Source: Opisthocomus hoazin
Lineage: Eukaryota > Chordata > Aves > Opisthocomiformes > Opisthocomidae
Direction of reading: 5' to 3'
DNA length: 64,000 nucleotides
NCBI RefSeq assembly: GCF_030867145.1
Contig: NC_134428.1
Coordinates: 9,734,001 to 9,798,000 of the forward strand
The translations under genes were made by a program, and so were the position numbers. The notes under the pieces were generated by a model. That model was not told where the DNA came from and did not search any database. It saw only the letters and a program-made list of their open reading frames with translations. Shown here piece by piece: positions 1 through 16,640 of this stretch (position 1 is its first letter; every line of letters starts with the position of its first letter).

Positions 1-433
1 TAACTGATCTTTAAGTTGATGGTATCCATGGCTTTTTTGGGCAGTTTACACACACAGCATGCAGAAACATACCAGAAGTTACTAATTGAGGGGGGGGGGG
101 TGCATCACAGGTGTAGAGGTTTTAAAAAGTAAGATGCTTAGAAAGGATATGTAAAATTCTTCTTCCAAATTCCTATTTTGCTGCTACTTTTCTAACTTTG
201 TTTCTTAAGTTTAATCTGACTTGCAGTTACCACTAGCAGTGCTTGGTCGATTTGTGGGACAGTTCACATAATTATTCCATACTGTAGTGGGTGATGGTGA
301 CACTGGTGTAATTTTGTAACTAACTGAGAGATTAAGGCAATGTATTTCAATGAAGCTTGAAGCAGGAAATAATAATGGCATCCCTTTTTTTCCTAGATTC
401 TTTTGACATTAAAAATCTGATTGTAATTATTAG
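1..433 (+). other. USP7: USP7 intron (partial)
   Basis: Non-coding sequence upstream of the first visible USP7 exon. It ends in an AG acceptor (432-433) preceded by an AT-rich tract with few pyrimidines. No open frame continues the protein upstream, so the previous USP7 exon lies outside the window. A run of 11 G at 90-100 is the only simple-sequence feature. Confidence 0.85.
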
Positions 434-4471
<4,038 letters not shown>

Positions 4472-4966
4472 CTTACTTAACCAGATTGTCAAAGCAAGGG
4501 ACAAAAATAAGTGTGTGTGTGCACCTTTTTAACAACTGTAGAACTTTGGTACACGTGCACTATATCTGAAGTCTCCAGCAAGAGGATTTGCTGCTGATGT
4601 TAATTTTATTTTGTTGAGGCTGTTCAGTTTGGCTTCTCTGTATCTATTGACTGCCCTTTTTGAGCAAAATGAAGGTGTTTTTATAAAGCTTGGATGCCAA
4701 TGAGAGTTATTTTATGGTAAACGTAATGCAAGGCAATTGTCAGCATAATGAGGGAAGAGTTTAGTAGAACAGTTGACATTGGCAAAATATTTGTCTGTAG
4801 TACGTTTCTAGATGGCATAAGCTGGCTGGCTGCCCTCCCCGGTGTGGTGTTCACCATCACTGCAGCTAGTAAGTCTTATGTTTAGACTCACGTCAGATTT
4901 ATTTCCTTCAGTTATACTTTAAATGACATTTTTGTGCATTTGTAAATGCAAAAAACTCACATCATC

Positions 4967-4972
4967 AATAAA
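4967..4972 (+). terminator. USP7: Proximal poly(A) signal AATAAA
   Basis: A canonical hexamer about 500 nt after the USP7 stop, followed within 35 nt by a TG-rich stretch (tgtgtacattgttgg). A second AATAAA lies at 5053-5058. Either could give a short 3'UTR form. Confidence 0.5.
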
Positions 4973-5707
4973 TAGCAATCTCTACTTCATTGTGTACATT
5001 GTTGGCACTTATTCGGGATTTTTGTCTCCTCCAGCTGCATAGAATCTTTTTTAATAAACTAGTTTTCGTTTGATTTAGTCACTACTTTGCATCCCGTTTT
5101 GCCGAGTGGATGCCCTGAGTCCTGAAAAAGAGAGATTGGGGTCTTTTTATTAAATTGTCAACCATTGATAAATAATGTTGTGATTTACTGTGCCATCTTC
5201 TGGCAAATAGAATGACACTCGAAAGTTGGCAAAAGCAACTGAAAAGATTATAAATGCCATTGGTTTAGTTAACGTGGGAAGAGATGGGGAAAACACAAGA
5301 AATAGCCTTTTAGCACAGAGGGCATGCTCACTAGTGTTTAGTAAGCTGTTGACTTTGTATAAAAAAAGAGGAAAAAAAGAAAAAAGAAAAAATGAAATTG
5401 TATATTTAATGAATGAACATGTACAATTTAACACTTGGAGGTTAATTTTGTTGGGTGAGTCTGCAAGTGAATTTCACTGATGTTGATATTCATTGTGTGT
5501 AGTTTTATTTCAGTCCCCGGACCGCTTCCTTTTATTTTGGAGCTAATGCCAGCCGCGTGTCTAGTTTTGAGTGCAGTAAAGATAGAATCAGCAATTCACA
5601 CATAATTTTACATTCTTTTCCAGTATTTTATTTTGTTTCTGTAGCCGCAGTGTACAACAACTCTTCCTGTATATTGCCTTTTTTTTGCTGGAAAATGTTG
5701 TATGTTG

Positions 5708-5713
5708 AATAAA
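5708..5713 (+). terminator. USP7: Poly(A) signal AATAAA, likely main USP7 3' end
   Basis: A canonical hexamer preceded by TGTA words (5668 and about 5699) and followed by T-rich and then GT-rich sequence (5728-5751), the usual arrangement of a strong cleavage site. It gives a 3'UTR of about 1.25 kb. Confidence 0.65.
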
Positions 5714-5735
5714 ATTTTCTATAAAATTTTTTTCG

Positions 5736-7400
5736 GTGAGTGATGACGTGGACGTTGAAGAAGATCTCTCCTTGGAAACAGAGTTTTGGGAAATGTTTTT
5801 ATTTGTGAGGTTTTGTTAAAGATGTGGGGTTTTCCTTAAGTGTTGACAATTGCATAACCCTCATATTGGTTGTTTAGGGGAAAATTCGTGGGGTTTTCTG
5901 TTTAATTGTTTTGGGGTTTGGAGGTTTTTTTGGTTTCTTGTTTTGTTGTATTTTTACCTCCTAACTGGTCACATTTGAGCTTAACAAATAAAAGGTTTTC
6001 CAGGAAGGAGCCATGTACGATTAAGACAAATGGAAAAATTATTTTACTAGTTTGTTTGTAAAGCTTGTAGTAGAGTCTTTGTGGTAGACTTGACTCTGCC
6101 TGTACAAACTTTCGTGGTCCAGACTCTATAATACTATAAATGGTATAAAGTGAAATCTGGAGTCTCTAAAGGTAAGCTGTCTTAATGGAGTAGTAAATTC
6201 CCACCGTATTGTGCTCCCTGTATTCATGACCAAACCAGAAAGAGCTTAGAAGCTTCCCTTTCTCAGACCTATCAATAAACATTTCGTAGGGGTTGTGTAC
6301 ATGGGATGGCCTTTATACTTTTTTCTAAGGTGGATTCTGGCGATTACCGAAAATGCCAATGAGTATTTTTAAATTAATTCTTAAGATTTGCTTCATTCTT
6401 TTAGCTTTAAAATGAATTAATTGCTCAAGTTTTAGGTATGTTTGGGTTTCTTTTTGATTTGTACCTTGCAATGCTTTTAACAGTCTCTTATCTTGCGTCC
6501 AATCAAGGCAAACTAGTTTACTTTTTTTTTTGGTCATCTGAGTGCGTAGGTTGCAGTAGGTAGAGGGAAGTGCTTCAAAGGCATGCCTGAAGTGGATAAA
6601 GCTTTCCTTGGATTTGTATTTGCATTGAGCTGGTAAGAATGACACCACCGTCCAAGTGGTGTTTTTACTAGTACTTGGATTGTCTCTGCAGGACTTCAGT
6701 GTCAGGATTTATATTCAGAATGTTTCTGTAAAATCAGAGACTCTGGTCAGCAGTAGTAAGCCCTAATTATATTTTGTGAATTTAATGTTATGGTAGACTG
6801 ATATGAAATTGAGCTTGTAACTGAATGTCACGAAGTTTTCACATTAATTTGTGGGATGTTGACAGCTTTTAGGGAATATCTTAAGGAATCGCGATACTTC
6901 CTATTTCAGAAGAAAACATCACTAACAGAGTAAATTTTAGGTGCCTTTTGATTTTTTAGATGACTAGTTTTTACGTGCTTCAGTATTTGTGCTGTTCCCA
7001 TGCTAGTTTTGAAAAGACTAGACATTAAGGCATTCCATATATGGTTTTCAGTAACTGAAGATTTTTATGAAATGTGTTTTTTTGAGCACAAGTAGCTTGT
7101 TATTGAAATGTGGAAACACACACCTACGAGGACAAGAGGCAGACAGGAGGTTTTCTCAGGTGCAGTATGTTTGTTTAGGTCATTCTAAGAAATTTCCAAG
7201 AACCCAGTCTTCAAAATTACCATGCTTTTCATTTCTTACTCAGATTTTGGAATTATCTGGATAATAAGACAGTGAATGCATTAAATTAAGTTAATGATAA
7301 TATAAGTGTGAAGCAATGAGGATGTAATTTCATGGTACACAGCATCAGAGCAACATGACGGTAATGGCCCATCTGAGTTCTCCCTGCGACAAACAGCGAG
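5736..7400. other. AT-rich sequence downstream of USP7, no gene seen
   Basis: No recognisable gene or repeat. It is T-rich on the + strand, with runs such as gtttttttggtttcttgtt near 5930 and a further AATAAA-like word at 5988. It could be extended USP7 3'UTR if the poly(A) module at 7.87 kb is used, or plain intergenic DNA. Confidence 0.5.
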
Positions 7401-7865
7401 CGTTGTTCCTGTAGATTTACGTAGTGCCTTTTACCCTAAAGAGTCCAAAGTGTGCTCTGAAATCTCACCAACTCCCACCGGTTGTCGACTGGAAAGTGGC
7501 AGCCGCTAAAGCCACCCGTCATGCAGGAGGCTTGCTGAGCCACGCCGGGACAGACCCGAGCTGCCGCAAGAGGCATCGGAGGGATCGCACCCAGGTCGTG
7601 TCGCAGGACGTGCCAAGTGCGCCATGCCTCCCCCATACTGGATCTACCTCACCTGCTGCCCCGCCGGAGCCCGCATGATGGCATCCCCTCCGTCTGCCCT
7701 GGTGTCTGTCCCGTCCCGGCATCATCCCATCCCGGCATCCCACTGGAGCTCGGACCAGCCTGTCCCCTGGCTGTGGGCTGGCTGCAGGCAGCAGTGCCCA
7801 CATCTAAGCTACACCGTGGTTTCGCTATTTAATACCCTTTATGAGAAATCGCTTTCTGTAGGAAC

Positions 7866-7905
7866 TGTATATACTGTAAATAAAATAGACTAGGATAAAC
7901 GCTGG
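7866..7905 (+). terminator. Distal poly(A) module with two Pumilio-type sites
   Basis: TGTATATA (7866-7873) and TGTAAATA (7875-7882) lie in tandem, overlapping the poly(A) hexamer AATAAA (7879-7884). They are followed by a GT-containing stretch (tcggtgtcctgtccgttc). UGUA words bind CFIm, and UGUANAUA is the Pumilio recognition element; the combination is typical of vertebrate 3'UTR ends. It would end a + strand transcript. Candidates are a 3.4-kb USP7 3'UTR or an unrelated non-coding RNA. No coding exon was recognised just upstream, where 7.45-7.75 kb is GC-rich. Confidence 0.5.
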
Positions 7906-8494
7906 ATCGGTGTCCTGTCCGTTCATTTCAGAAAGGAGGGGGAGCTGGTGGATTGGTCAGAAGTCAGCGCTGACCTTTATGCCGTGGGGAGAGCTGGCCG
8001 GAAGGTGAATGCTGATTGCTGTGGCGCTTCCCACGTGTTGAACTCTGCTTGTGTTTTCTCAGAGGAACTAACCAAGCGTTTGGACACTGAGGTGGAGAGC
8101 ATCGGTCTTTGGTGTCATTGAGTGTTGGCTTTTAAAGCAGCCTGGTCTGTGGAGTCAGAAGGAGGGGACGATGCTCACATGCCATGTGCCTGAATCTGGC
8201 TGCAGCTCCGTGCTGGGCTCCGGCTCTGGCCTGGGGCTGCCGGCCTTGGCTGGGGACCTGGCACGGCGGGATGCCAGCTGTGCTGACCAGGCTCTGGCTG
8301 CAAGCCTTTGCTTTTTGTTAAATACTTGTGCCTCCACCTATGGGCGTAGAAATGTTCCAGCTACTTCTGTGAAGTGCCTCCTGCACACCTTGAACCCTAT
8401 GGATGGTTTTTGTTACATGTGTATTCGTGTGGGTTTGGTTTTTGCACCTTTGCTCCTAGCTGGTACCAAGCCTGTACTCCTCGCGGAGTTTAAA

Positions 8495-8895
8495 ATCAGC
8501 CCTTCACAGACGCGTCAGGGCAGTTTGCTTCCAGGGGGCGGGCGGCCGCGGTCTGAGGCGGGCGGCGGGAAGCGGCCTGGGCGCGCGGGCGGGGGCGCTG
8601 CGCCCCGCCAGGGGGCGCGCGGGCGGGAGGGGCGTGGCCGCCGCGCTAAGGAGAGGGGCCGCGGGGGGAGGGGCCCGGGCGGCGCCGGCGCCGGGAGCGG
8701 GGCTTGGCCGCAGCTCTATGGGAGAAGTGCGGGGAGGGGGCCGTGATTCTGTGTGAAAAGTGCGGGAGGGGGCCCGGGCGGATTGCGCGTTGCTGCGGGA
8801 GGAGGGCTGGTGGCGGCTCCGGGCTGCCCGGTTCGCTCCGTGTGCGGGCCGGGGGCGGCAGCCGCGGGGCGCAGGTCCGCGGGCCTCTCCTCCGC
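8495..8895. promoter_or_regulatory. Orphan CpG island
   Basis: A GC- and CpG-dense block with several GC boxes (gggggcgggcggccgcgg at about 8534; gcgggcgggggcgctgcgcc at about 8586; ggggcgtgg at 8630). It lies about 2.8 kb past the proximal USP7 3' end. It looks like a promoter, but I cannot assign an exon or direction. It contains two diverged copies of agtgcggg(g)agggggcc about 33 bp apart (8726 and 8759). Open frames here are GC artefacts. It may be an alternative upstream promoter of the next gene, a lncRNA promoter, or a regulatory or insulator element. Confidence 0.65.
8605..8618 (+). promoter_or_regulatory. CTCF-like motif in the CpG island
   Basis: The 14 bases ccgccagggggcgc fit the degenerate CTCF core CCRSYAGRKGGCRS at every position. 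The site is inside the CpG island downstream of USP7. Motif matches in GC-rich DNA occur by chance, so occupancy is an inference. Confidence 0.4.
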
Positions 8896-8995
8896 AAATC
8901 CCGGCCCTGAGGGCAACCACTGCTGCTAGACTGCTGCTTAGGGACGCGCTCTTACGGCTTAAAGCGACCGAAGAGCTAAAACAAAGAGTCTGATC

Positions 8996-11900
8996 AAACT
9001 TCACGCCAGGCGAGGTGGGAAGTTTCGAGGCTGTTTTGGCTACGTGGTGCCCACGGATGCTGGAGAGCGTGGGCAGGTACCTCAGCGCCAGCGAAACGCG
9101 GCAGCAGGGGAGCAGCCAGCATGCTGTGTGCCACGCGTCCCACTTGCCCACAACAGTTAGGGTGCCAACGTGAAAATTCTTAGGCTGTTTAAAGCATTGA
9201 GATACAGGGTTTTCTTCTGTTGTCCTGTTCATCCAGGCAGCAACAAGGAGTGGCTGCTGCTGTCAGTGTTGAGCAGGGTCTAGGCACCTTCTGGGCAAGT
9301 AATTACAGAGATTTGGTTTTACAGGATAGGTGACTTTGGATGAGAACTGTGAAAGTTCTCCGTAAGGCGTAAAGCCTAGTAAGGCCATGTTTGGGGGATG
9401 ATGCACGGCAGTGGGAAGGCAGACGGGTAAATTGAGGGCCTTGTGTTGTAGTTTTGGTGACTTTTTTCCAAGCTGTGCATGCTATTTTCTTTATGTATTT
9501 GCCTATTGGTTCTTGGTTTGTTAGTGTAAACGGGGTGCCCCAGTCTGACCTGCATCTCCACTCGGTGCAGCGGGTGACGGAAGCAATGCAGGCAGGAGAT
9601 GTTTTGCCAGTATTGTTAACAATGACAGGTTTATTTTCTTACCTCACATGTAACACGGTAAAGACAGTCTCTTAACTTAGTGTTTCATTAATAAATAATC
9701 AGCGACACTGTACCACCCACAGCCCTGCAGGGCTAGCGGGTCCCATACGAAGAAGAGCAGAGAGAAATGAAATCCCGACCAGTCGGTTCCAGCGCACCAA
9801 AGGTAAGCGCTTCTCTAAAATGTGCATGTCCAAACCTCTCGGTTACTGGTGGGTTGAGAAGTCCAGAAGAGTCTGTGTCCCAGCTGGGTTGGAGGTTTGA
9901 GAGGAGGAGGAGTAGCGCTGAAGTACTCATTAGCTGGTCACTTCACAGCTCAGGACAATGATTCAAATAGAGCATAGATTCAAGCGACACTGTAAATTAG
10001 TCTTCAAGGCTTTTTGTTTTAAAGTTAGTCCAGCCCCGTGATGGTAAACTCCAGGCAGATTCACCAGCAAGGGAGCTGCAGAACCCAAGCATAGTCCTGT
10101 ATGTTTCCTAGCAGTAGTTTTAAGTGTAGAATCTTAGGCCATGAGGAAACAGAGACTTGACATCATCTGTTTGCATAAACTTTGTTTCTATAGTCTTTTG
10201 TATCTATAAATATGAAATTGGCAGCATGGGCAGTAATGGTCTGCATCCTTGAAGATCCTCATGAGCAAAGGCACCAAGCAGCATCCAAAACAGCACCTGC
10301 AGCCAAAGAGGAGACGGGCGTGCACAGAATGATTTACTGACTTTTCTTTCTGCTGGCTACTTCTGTTCTTTCTCTCTGCCTTGTTCTGTCTGCCTTTTCG
10401 CTGCATGAACCCACTTCTTTCCTAAGACTCTTGCTACTTAAAGTATCTTCTGAAAGATTGTCTTCGCTGCTAACATCTCATGCATTAGTCTGATTCTGAG
10501 ACTGATTTGAAACTACGGTAGGGAAGTAGACTGTGTTGTACCAATTTTTGCTTGTCTTATGAAAAGTAATAACATACTTGGTTAAATTCAGCAAGTTTGC
10601 ATCCCCTGTAGCCATGATGACTGTATCTAGGATAGACAGAATGACTTCTTACCAAGCAGAGAAGAAGGGTAAACTGTCTATGTAAGTACTAGCTAGAATT
10701 TTATTTTTTTAGTGGCGCTCTCTGAACCTTCTGCTATGACGAGCTTTAAAGTATACACGAAAGCTTACCCAACCATACACAAGCTGGTGCACAGAAGGTA
10801 AGACAGTCTGCCCGGTCTGTAGGTGACCTGGGTGGTGATGTGCTGACGGCAGGAAGGGCATATTGTGGATGTTGGTTTGCTTGAGAAGATTCCTGCTACG
10901 ATGATTGGAGGCTGAGACACCAAGTAAACTGAGTTCAAGAGGAAATGAGAAAATTAGAAGCACAGAAAATCTTTAACAAGTTACAAACTCTTAATTGGGG
11001 AATGTAGGTTCTTAACATGGCTGATCTAGAGGCACCTATGTTGCTGTTATTGATTTCAGGAGTGTTCATGAGAAGCAGTGTACTGCTTGTTCTATGTATC
11101 CCAATAGATTGCTTCTACCAGCAGCCAGTATTTACTGGGATAAGGACATACACAGGGAAATGCCTGAGGGATAATCCCCATAGGCAGGCAGTCCCCACCA
11201 CCCTCGGGCAGATATACTCCTGACATTGAGAATTTATCTTCTGATATTTACAATGATATGAAAATGCATGTTCTGCCTGAAGGAGAGATTTGAAGGATAT
11301 AGAGGAGCTTTCTGGATCATCTTCTCAGTAGTTACAAGAAATGCATCAAAGTAGTTATTCTAACGTACAAATGTCATCAGTCAGATGCTGATGCTGTCCC
11401 CAGTTAGTAAAGGCTGTAGCTTCCCTCGTGTCTTTTCAGTCTGGACCTGACTCTGTCATACTCCTTGAGGGGCATGTCCCTCGTAGGTACATGAAGGGTA
11501 TTTTTTCAGAAATGTTTTCAGTGAAAAATGCCATTTTAAGCTTCCTGAAACAAGTTTAGGGTACGTTCATGCTGTAGCCTGAAGCAAAACTTCAGGAATG
11601 GGAAGGTATTGTCTGTTAGACAGATGGGATATAGCATATCTGAGTTTAATTGTCTTCTGGTCTTAGGGATTTTAAAAAATTTATGTGTCTCCTTTCCTCC
11701 TGTAAGAGATGTTATTTGTCTGTTCTTTGAAGCCTTTCCTCAGTGTCTCCTATGAGCTTCTCCACTTCCATAAAGGTGGCTAGAACAGGAACAACAAATT
11801 ACTCTAGACTTGAAATGATTTGTTCTGAAAGTCCTAGCTCCTAGCTGGTTTTAAAAAACTGGGTGCTTCTGTAGATTGGCTAGTGCTGGGAAAACAAGTC

Positions 11901-14900
11901 TCAGTCTCTCATCTTAGCTTATCTGCCAACATTTCCAGGGAAATTTGTTGATTTTAAAACTAATAACATTTCACTTTTGTTCGCACGTAGACCCACCAGC
12001 ATTGTCAGAAACACAGTCCCCTGACACTTACCTGGTTGCTCAAGGGTGGCTGTTTCTCCACAGGAGTAAGGTGGGGGAGGAGGATACTCATAACCCCCTA
12101 TGCAAAGAAAAACAGGGCAAAATGTAAAAATGCATACAGCTTATGCCTCCCGAAAGCCCTGTTCAGAGTCTGGTGAGAAGCTGCATGGTGAGGTGCCTCG
12201 CAGGGGACGCCTGACACGGCTCAGTGAAGTACAGGACAGGGAAGAAATACTGCTGGATTGATTCATGGGGTTTTAAAGCCAAAAGAGCTTGCGGTGACTA
12301 GCTCATCTCACTTTTTGTGTAACATAAACTGAGAAACCAAATCACTTTTTCAACACAAATTCAGTAGCTGCATGTCTTCCACCGTAACGTTGGAATGATA
12401 TGTGGTCTTAACTGAAGGACTCTCTTGATAAAGGATCCACTCTGACTAGTTTCAGTGGCTACTACCCTTACTATTAGTATCTAGAACCTTTGTTCTAGTT
12501 TGAATTTTATCTGCTTTCAGCTTCCAGCCAAGTAATTTCATCATACCCTTTGTTCTAGAAAAAAGTTAAAGATCTTTTTCCTTTTGTTGTGGGTAAGGGA
12601 TAAGGGAAGGTGGTGACTAAGACACCTCTTGCTTTTTTAGTTCTTTTACTGATGTTACAAATTAAGAATGCAGTCAGCCTACCTGAGCGTGAAATGAATG
12701 AATGTACAAAAAAAATGCATTCATGAATACATTCAAAATAAATTTGCGTATGAAACTTTACAGCCAGCTAGCATGGATGTGGTGTCAAACCACCAGACTG
12801 GTCTGCAGCAGCAGGAAAGTCCCCACAAGAAGTCTTGTTTGGTCAAGCCCGCACAGAGTCAGAGAAGCCCTCACCCCCAAGCAGAGCAGCCCTGCCATGG
12901 GACTCCAGCCTGTTCTGCTGAGCCTTTCAAAAACAATGTGAGTCCAACCAGGGAATAAGGCCATGGGGATACTAAACTGGAATTTTCTAGAGTGAGACAA
13001 AATACAGTGGGTAAGTTTCAAAAATGCTAGCCGTGTTCCCTTGAATGGCCCACCAGAAGTGGTGGAGATTTGCAATGGCATTTGGGTTTAATGGTGGTGG
13101 TGGTGTGTTTAGTTTTTGGAGTCGTTTTTTTTGGAGGGGGTATTATTTGTGGAAAAATGAAATTGTAAAAAATGAAAAAGTAGAGCATTTCCTTCCGATC
13201 TGGAAGAGGCGTGTGCTTAGTACGAGTGAGTTACCACTCGACATGTCCTGGTGAAGGGGCTGCTGCCTGTGCAAGGACAAGACACTGCAACTCGGTGTTA
13301 GATGTGTTGAGTGCCTGTCCCTTGGTTGAGTAGCTCACAGGTGAGACTTTTTCTTGCTGATCTCTTGAAAGCTCTTCTGAGTTTAGAATGAGGCCAGAGA
13401 GGTCTTTGAAGACAAAAATATTTACAGAGAGCTGGTGACAGTAAAATGGTCTGAAAATGAGTCAAGTTTAGAGGCCCAGTGCTGACACATCTATCCTTAT
13501 TAATCACCTTCTGACTTCCCATTCTGGTTTTTCGCTCCAGTCCTGTTGGTTGAATGGCAATTTGCTCAGTAGCAGGAAGGTAACAAAGGTAAAATCACTG
13601 ATATCTCAGTGTGTCTTTCAATGAGTGTGGGCTCGAACAGACAGAAGGCGAAGGAGTGTTGTGAGATACTTGTGTAGGTTTGAGAGCAATGCCTAGTTCC
13701 AGAGGGAGAAGCCAACCCAGGAGAATGGCAGCTGTTGGTGCCTGCTTGCATTCATTGAGCTGAATTGTCAGCACTTCGGTCATGAAGTTTCCCAATGAGA
13801 CAGCAGTGAGGAGGAGTTGTTCATCTCTGAAGAATGTGGCTGCAGAGCCGAATCATCTACGGAGGGCAGCTCTGGGCAGCAGGAGCATTTGGGAAAAGGC
13901 CAGTCCTCCAGAAAGCTAGGTTACAATTTAAGCAAGATGTAGCCCATCCACGTACAAAGTTTGCTGGCTGAACGTTTGCTCGTTCGGAATATGAAATTAT
14001 TGTAGCGAGACAACTGCGATTCCTTTTCCAATAAAGCATGTGTTGTTTGAAAAATTACTAACTAAATGAAGAAAATTATTTTTTGCCCTTGTAAGTGATG
14101 TTTCTGTTAGGAGATCCTGCCTGCTTGCCTACCCCAACCCTGGGTTTTATATGCTGGCACAGGTGCTTTCTAAACCCTTCGCATCCTGACAAAGCTGGGT
14201 CCCTTACGAGCTGGCTCAGTTGTGCTCTGGAAACCAGCTATCAATGTTGGCCACACAACCAGCAAGAGGGGCCTCTTCCTAACCCCCTCCCGGCAAAGCC
14301 TGCTTACCCTCCTGGCTGCAGTACGGTGGTGCAGAGGGTTCTTGCATGTAAGGTTCGCGGTGAGGTTCATACATGATCATAGGGATTTCCACAAGTCCCT
14401 TCTCACTAGCCATCTCCACGGTTCACCTGCCAAAAGCAGAGCAAAGTAAGATCTACTGTAAGTGACTTTCAGTGTCCTGTGTTTGTCAGTGCCGATTTCT
14501 GCAATTCCTACTTCTCGCACTCTGATTTTACTTCAAGGAAAATTAGCAGTTCTCGTATTCTGGCTTTTTTATAGTCTGAAGTGCAGTCTGTTCCTGTTAC
14601 ACTTCATGATGAGGAAGATGGGAAGGGAGAGCAGAAAATACCATCTTTATGTATTTCTTTGTGCTGGAAAGCTAAAACTGATCCCCCAGAAAACACACCA
14701 TTCAAAGTGTGTAAACTCGTGACTGAAAGTGTTACCTTTGCAGAAAAGTTAACCTAATATTTTTCTATGGATTGTCAAAATAATCAAGGAGGAGAAGAGC
14801 ACACTTTGGAGGACCTGTGGAAAACCTTCATGTGTCATTAAGTCAGAGCCTGCAACAGTGCAGCCAGTGACAATTTGGATCTGTCTTTTGTCGGGTTATT

Positions 14901-16460
14901 GTGCAACGTTATCATCATCATTACCATGACCAGTTTTGTGCTGTGAAACTATTGTCTCATCGCTAGTGCAACAGGCTCGTCTTGGGCAAGATCGTTATTA
15001 AATATGACTGCACTGCCTGAGGCTCTGAACAAGATCAGGCCACAAAATATGTGTGTTTTTCAGGTGTTAGCAGGAGCTGTTCCTCCCAGTGAAGGAGAGT
15101 GGGAGGAAGTGGACACAGCTGGAGATGTGTGTTTGTATTGCTGTAAATGGAATGGTGTTAATTATTCCTGTCTGTCCCCTGAGACAGTATTAGCTGGTTG
15201 ATGTCCTACTAAGGCTAACCGTAGGAGTCCTTTGCAGAAGAAAGTTACAGAATTTTGCACAGGTCAGCAAGGAAGGGCAGTTTTGGGGGGAAAAAAGAGC
15301 AAAGATGTTTGAGGAGCTGCTAAATGAGTCTGGTGCGCGTTGACTGGCTGCTCAGGTGACTTCACATAGCTCCTTGCAGTCCAGCTACATGTCCTGTGTC
15401 GCAGTGCAGACACCTGCCCTGGTTTGGATCAGGACTGCGCCCATCTCACCTACGCGCTGGTGATGCGAAAGTGAGGGGTTATATTGTTAAGAAACACTTG
15501 GATAAGCAAATCGAGACTGAGAAATGTAACGTTCGGCAGGTCGGCACAAGCTGCCTGAATACGTGAGGTCAAACTGGAATAGGAGAGAAAGTGCTGAACA
15601 AGGCGAGATGGTCTCAGCAGGTCTGTTTCCAAGGTGTGTTGGAGGGCAATACGTATGGGAGAGGCCAAAAGAGAGGGGATGAGCAGTGCTGAGATAAAGC
15701 ATCCATCCTTTTAGGAAGGAAGAAAAGGAAGAATTTGAAAATGTCACTGGGGAAGAAGTGATGTAATTTGCAGAAATCTGGATGAATGGGAAGTGGTATG
15801 GAAAATGGTAGCAGAATGAATAATAAAGGGAATAGGTAGGATGGTGTGAAGAAAAAAGAAATACAGCCTTGGCTGTGTTAAGGCCAAAGTTGCTAGAGAA
15901 AATTGCTAATATAGGTGTTGGAGAGGACGGACGGGGAAAGGTGCATCTCTGTGTACTTGTAAAGAAACTAGAACAGATGATTGGGAATGTCAGAGGCCAT
16001 TGTGGAAGCTTTGTGAGGATCCCACTGGGAAGGAAAAAAGAAAAGCTGAGAATCAAGAGAACTTGGGGAGGAGGAAGCTATGGGAGCCAAGGCAGAGTAA
16101 TGATCTTCAGAGAACAAAGACCGTGTGTCAGTGTAACTGTGGGTCCAGGAGCGTGACAGTAGACAATATTGCATTAGCCAGTGTCAACCAAGGGCTGTTT
16201 CCTTGGGACAAGGATCAGCAGGCAAAATTATAGGGAGTCTCTTCAAGTTTTTTGCTTATTGCTATCTTGGCACTTAAACAGCACAGGCTAAATACTGGGT
16301 GGTGTCAGTTCGGGTGACACTTCTGCTGAATTCATCTCACTTGCTGTGAAACAGGAAAAAGAGGAAAGGGCTTCTGAATTTCATGCAGTGGCTACAGGCC
16401 CAGGCAAAAAGCCTGCGATGAGGCACAGAGTAGGAGGGAATAATAATGGTTAACATGGTG
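8996..16460. other. Non-coding stretch, no gene recognised
   Basis: I see no recognisable exon, RNA gene or clear transposon. Open frames are short and do not resemble known proteins. From about 15700 to 16100 the + strand is strongly purine-rich, which creates a 189-codon Phe/Ser/Pro-rich open frame on the minus strand (15487-16056). I treat that frame as a composition effect. Confidence 0.5.
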
Positions 16461-16489
16461 AGAGTGTTGCAAGTAAACACTGACTAATC

Positions 16490-16640
16490 CTTGCTCCACC
16501 TAGTGAGGTATTAGTATAATATCATCACTTAAATGTATAGGACAAGAGATGCAGAAGTAAATCAGCAGTGGAGCAAAGAATAGTGTGGGGGTCCCACTGG
16601 ATGCCAGGTTTGTGTCTGATCTACGAGAGCTGTCAAGCAC
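16490..16640 (-). repeat. Possible MIR-type SINE relic
   Basis: The + strand shows, in order, weak resemblance to the reverse complement of the MIR core: gaggtattagtataatatc, then an agatgcagaagtaaatcagc stretch where MIR has its conserved core, then a possible antisense head. MIRs are ancient tRNA-derived SINEs shared across amniotes. Divergence is high, so the call is tentative. Confidence 0.3.

Larger units (their letters stand above)
4472..5735 (+). other. USP7: USP7 3' untranslated region (proximal form)
   Basis: AT-rich sequence after the USP7 stop, ending about 20 nt past the AATAAA at 5708-5713. Two earlier AATAAA signals occur at 4967-4972 and 5053-5058, so shorter 3'UTRs of about 0.5 and 0.6 kb are also possible. 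U-rich stretches and TGTA words (for example 5668-5675), typical of upstream poly(A) elements, are present. The end is inferred from signals, not from transcript data. Confidence 0.75.

Noticed and set aside
8504-9232. 242-codon minus-strand open frame over the CpG island
   Set aside because: It is Ala/Pro/Arg-rich and overlaps several other long frames on both strands, which is expected where stop codons are rare in GC-rich DNA. No family resemblance.
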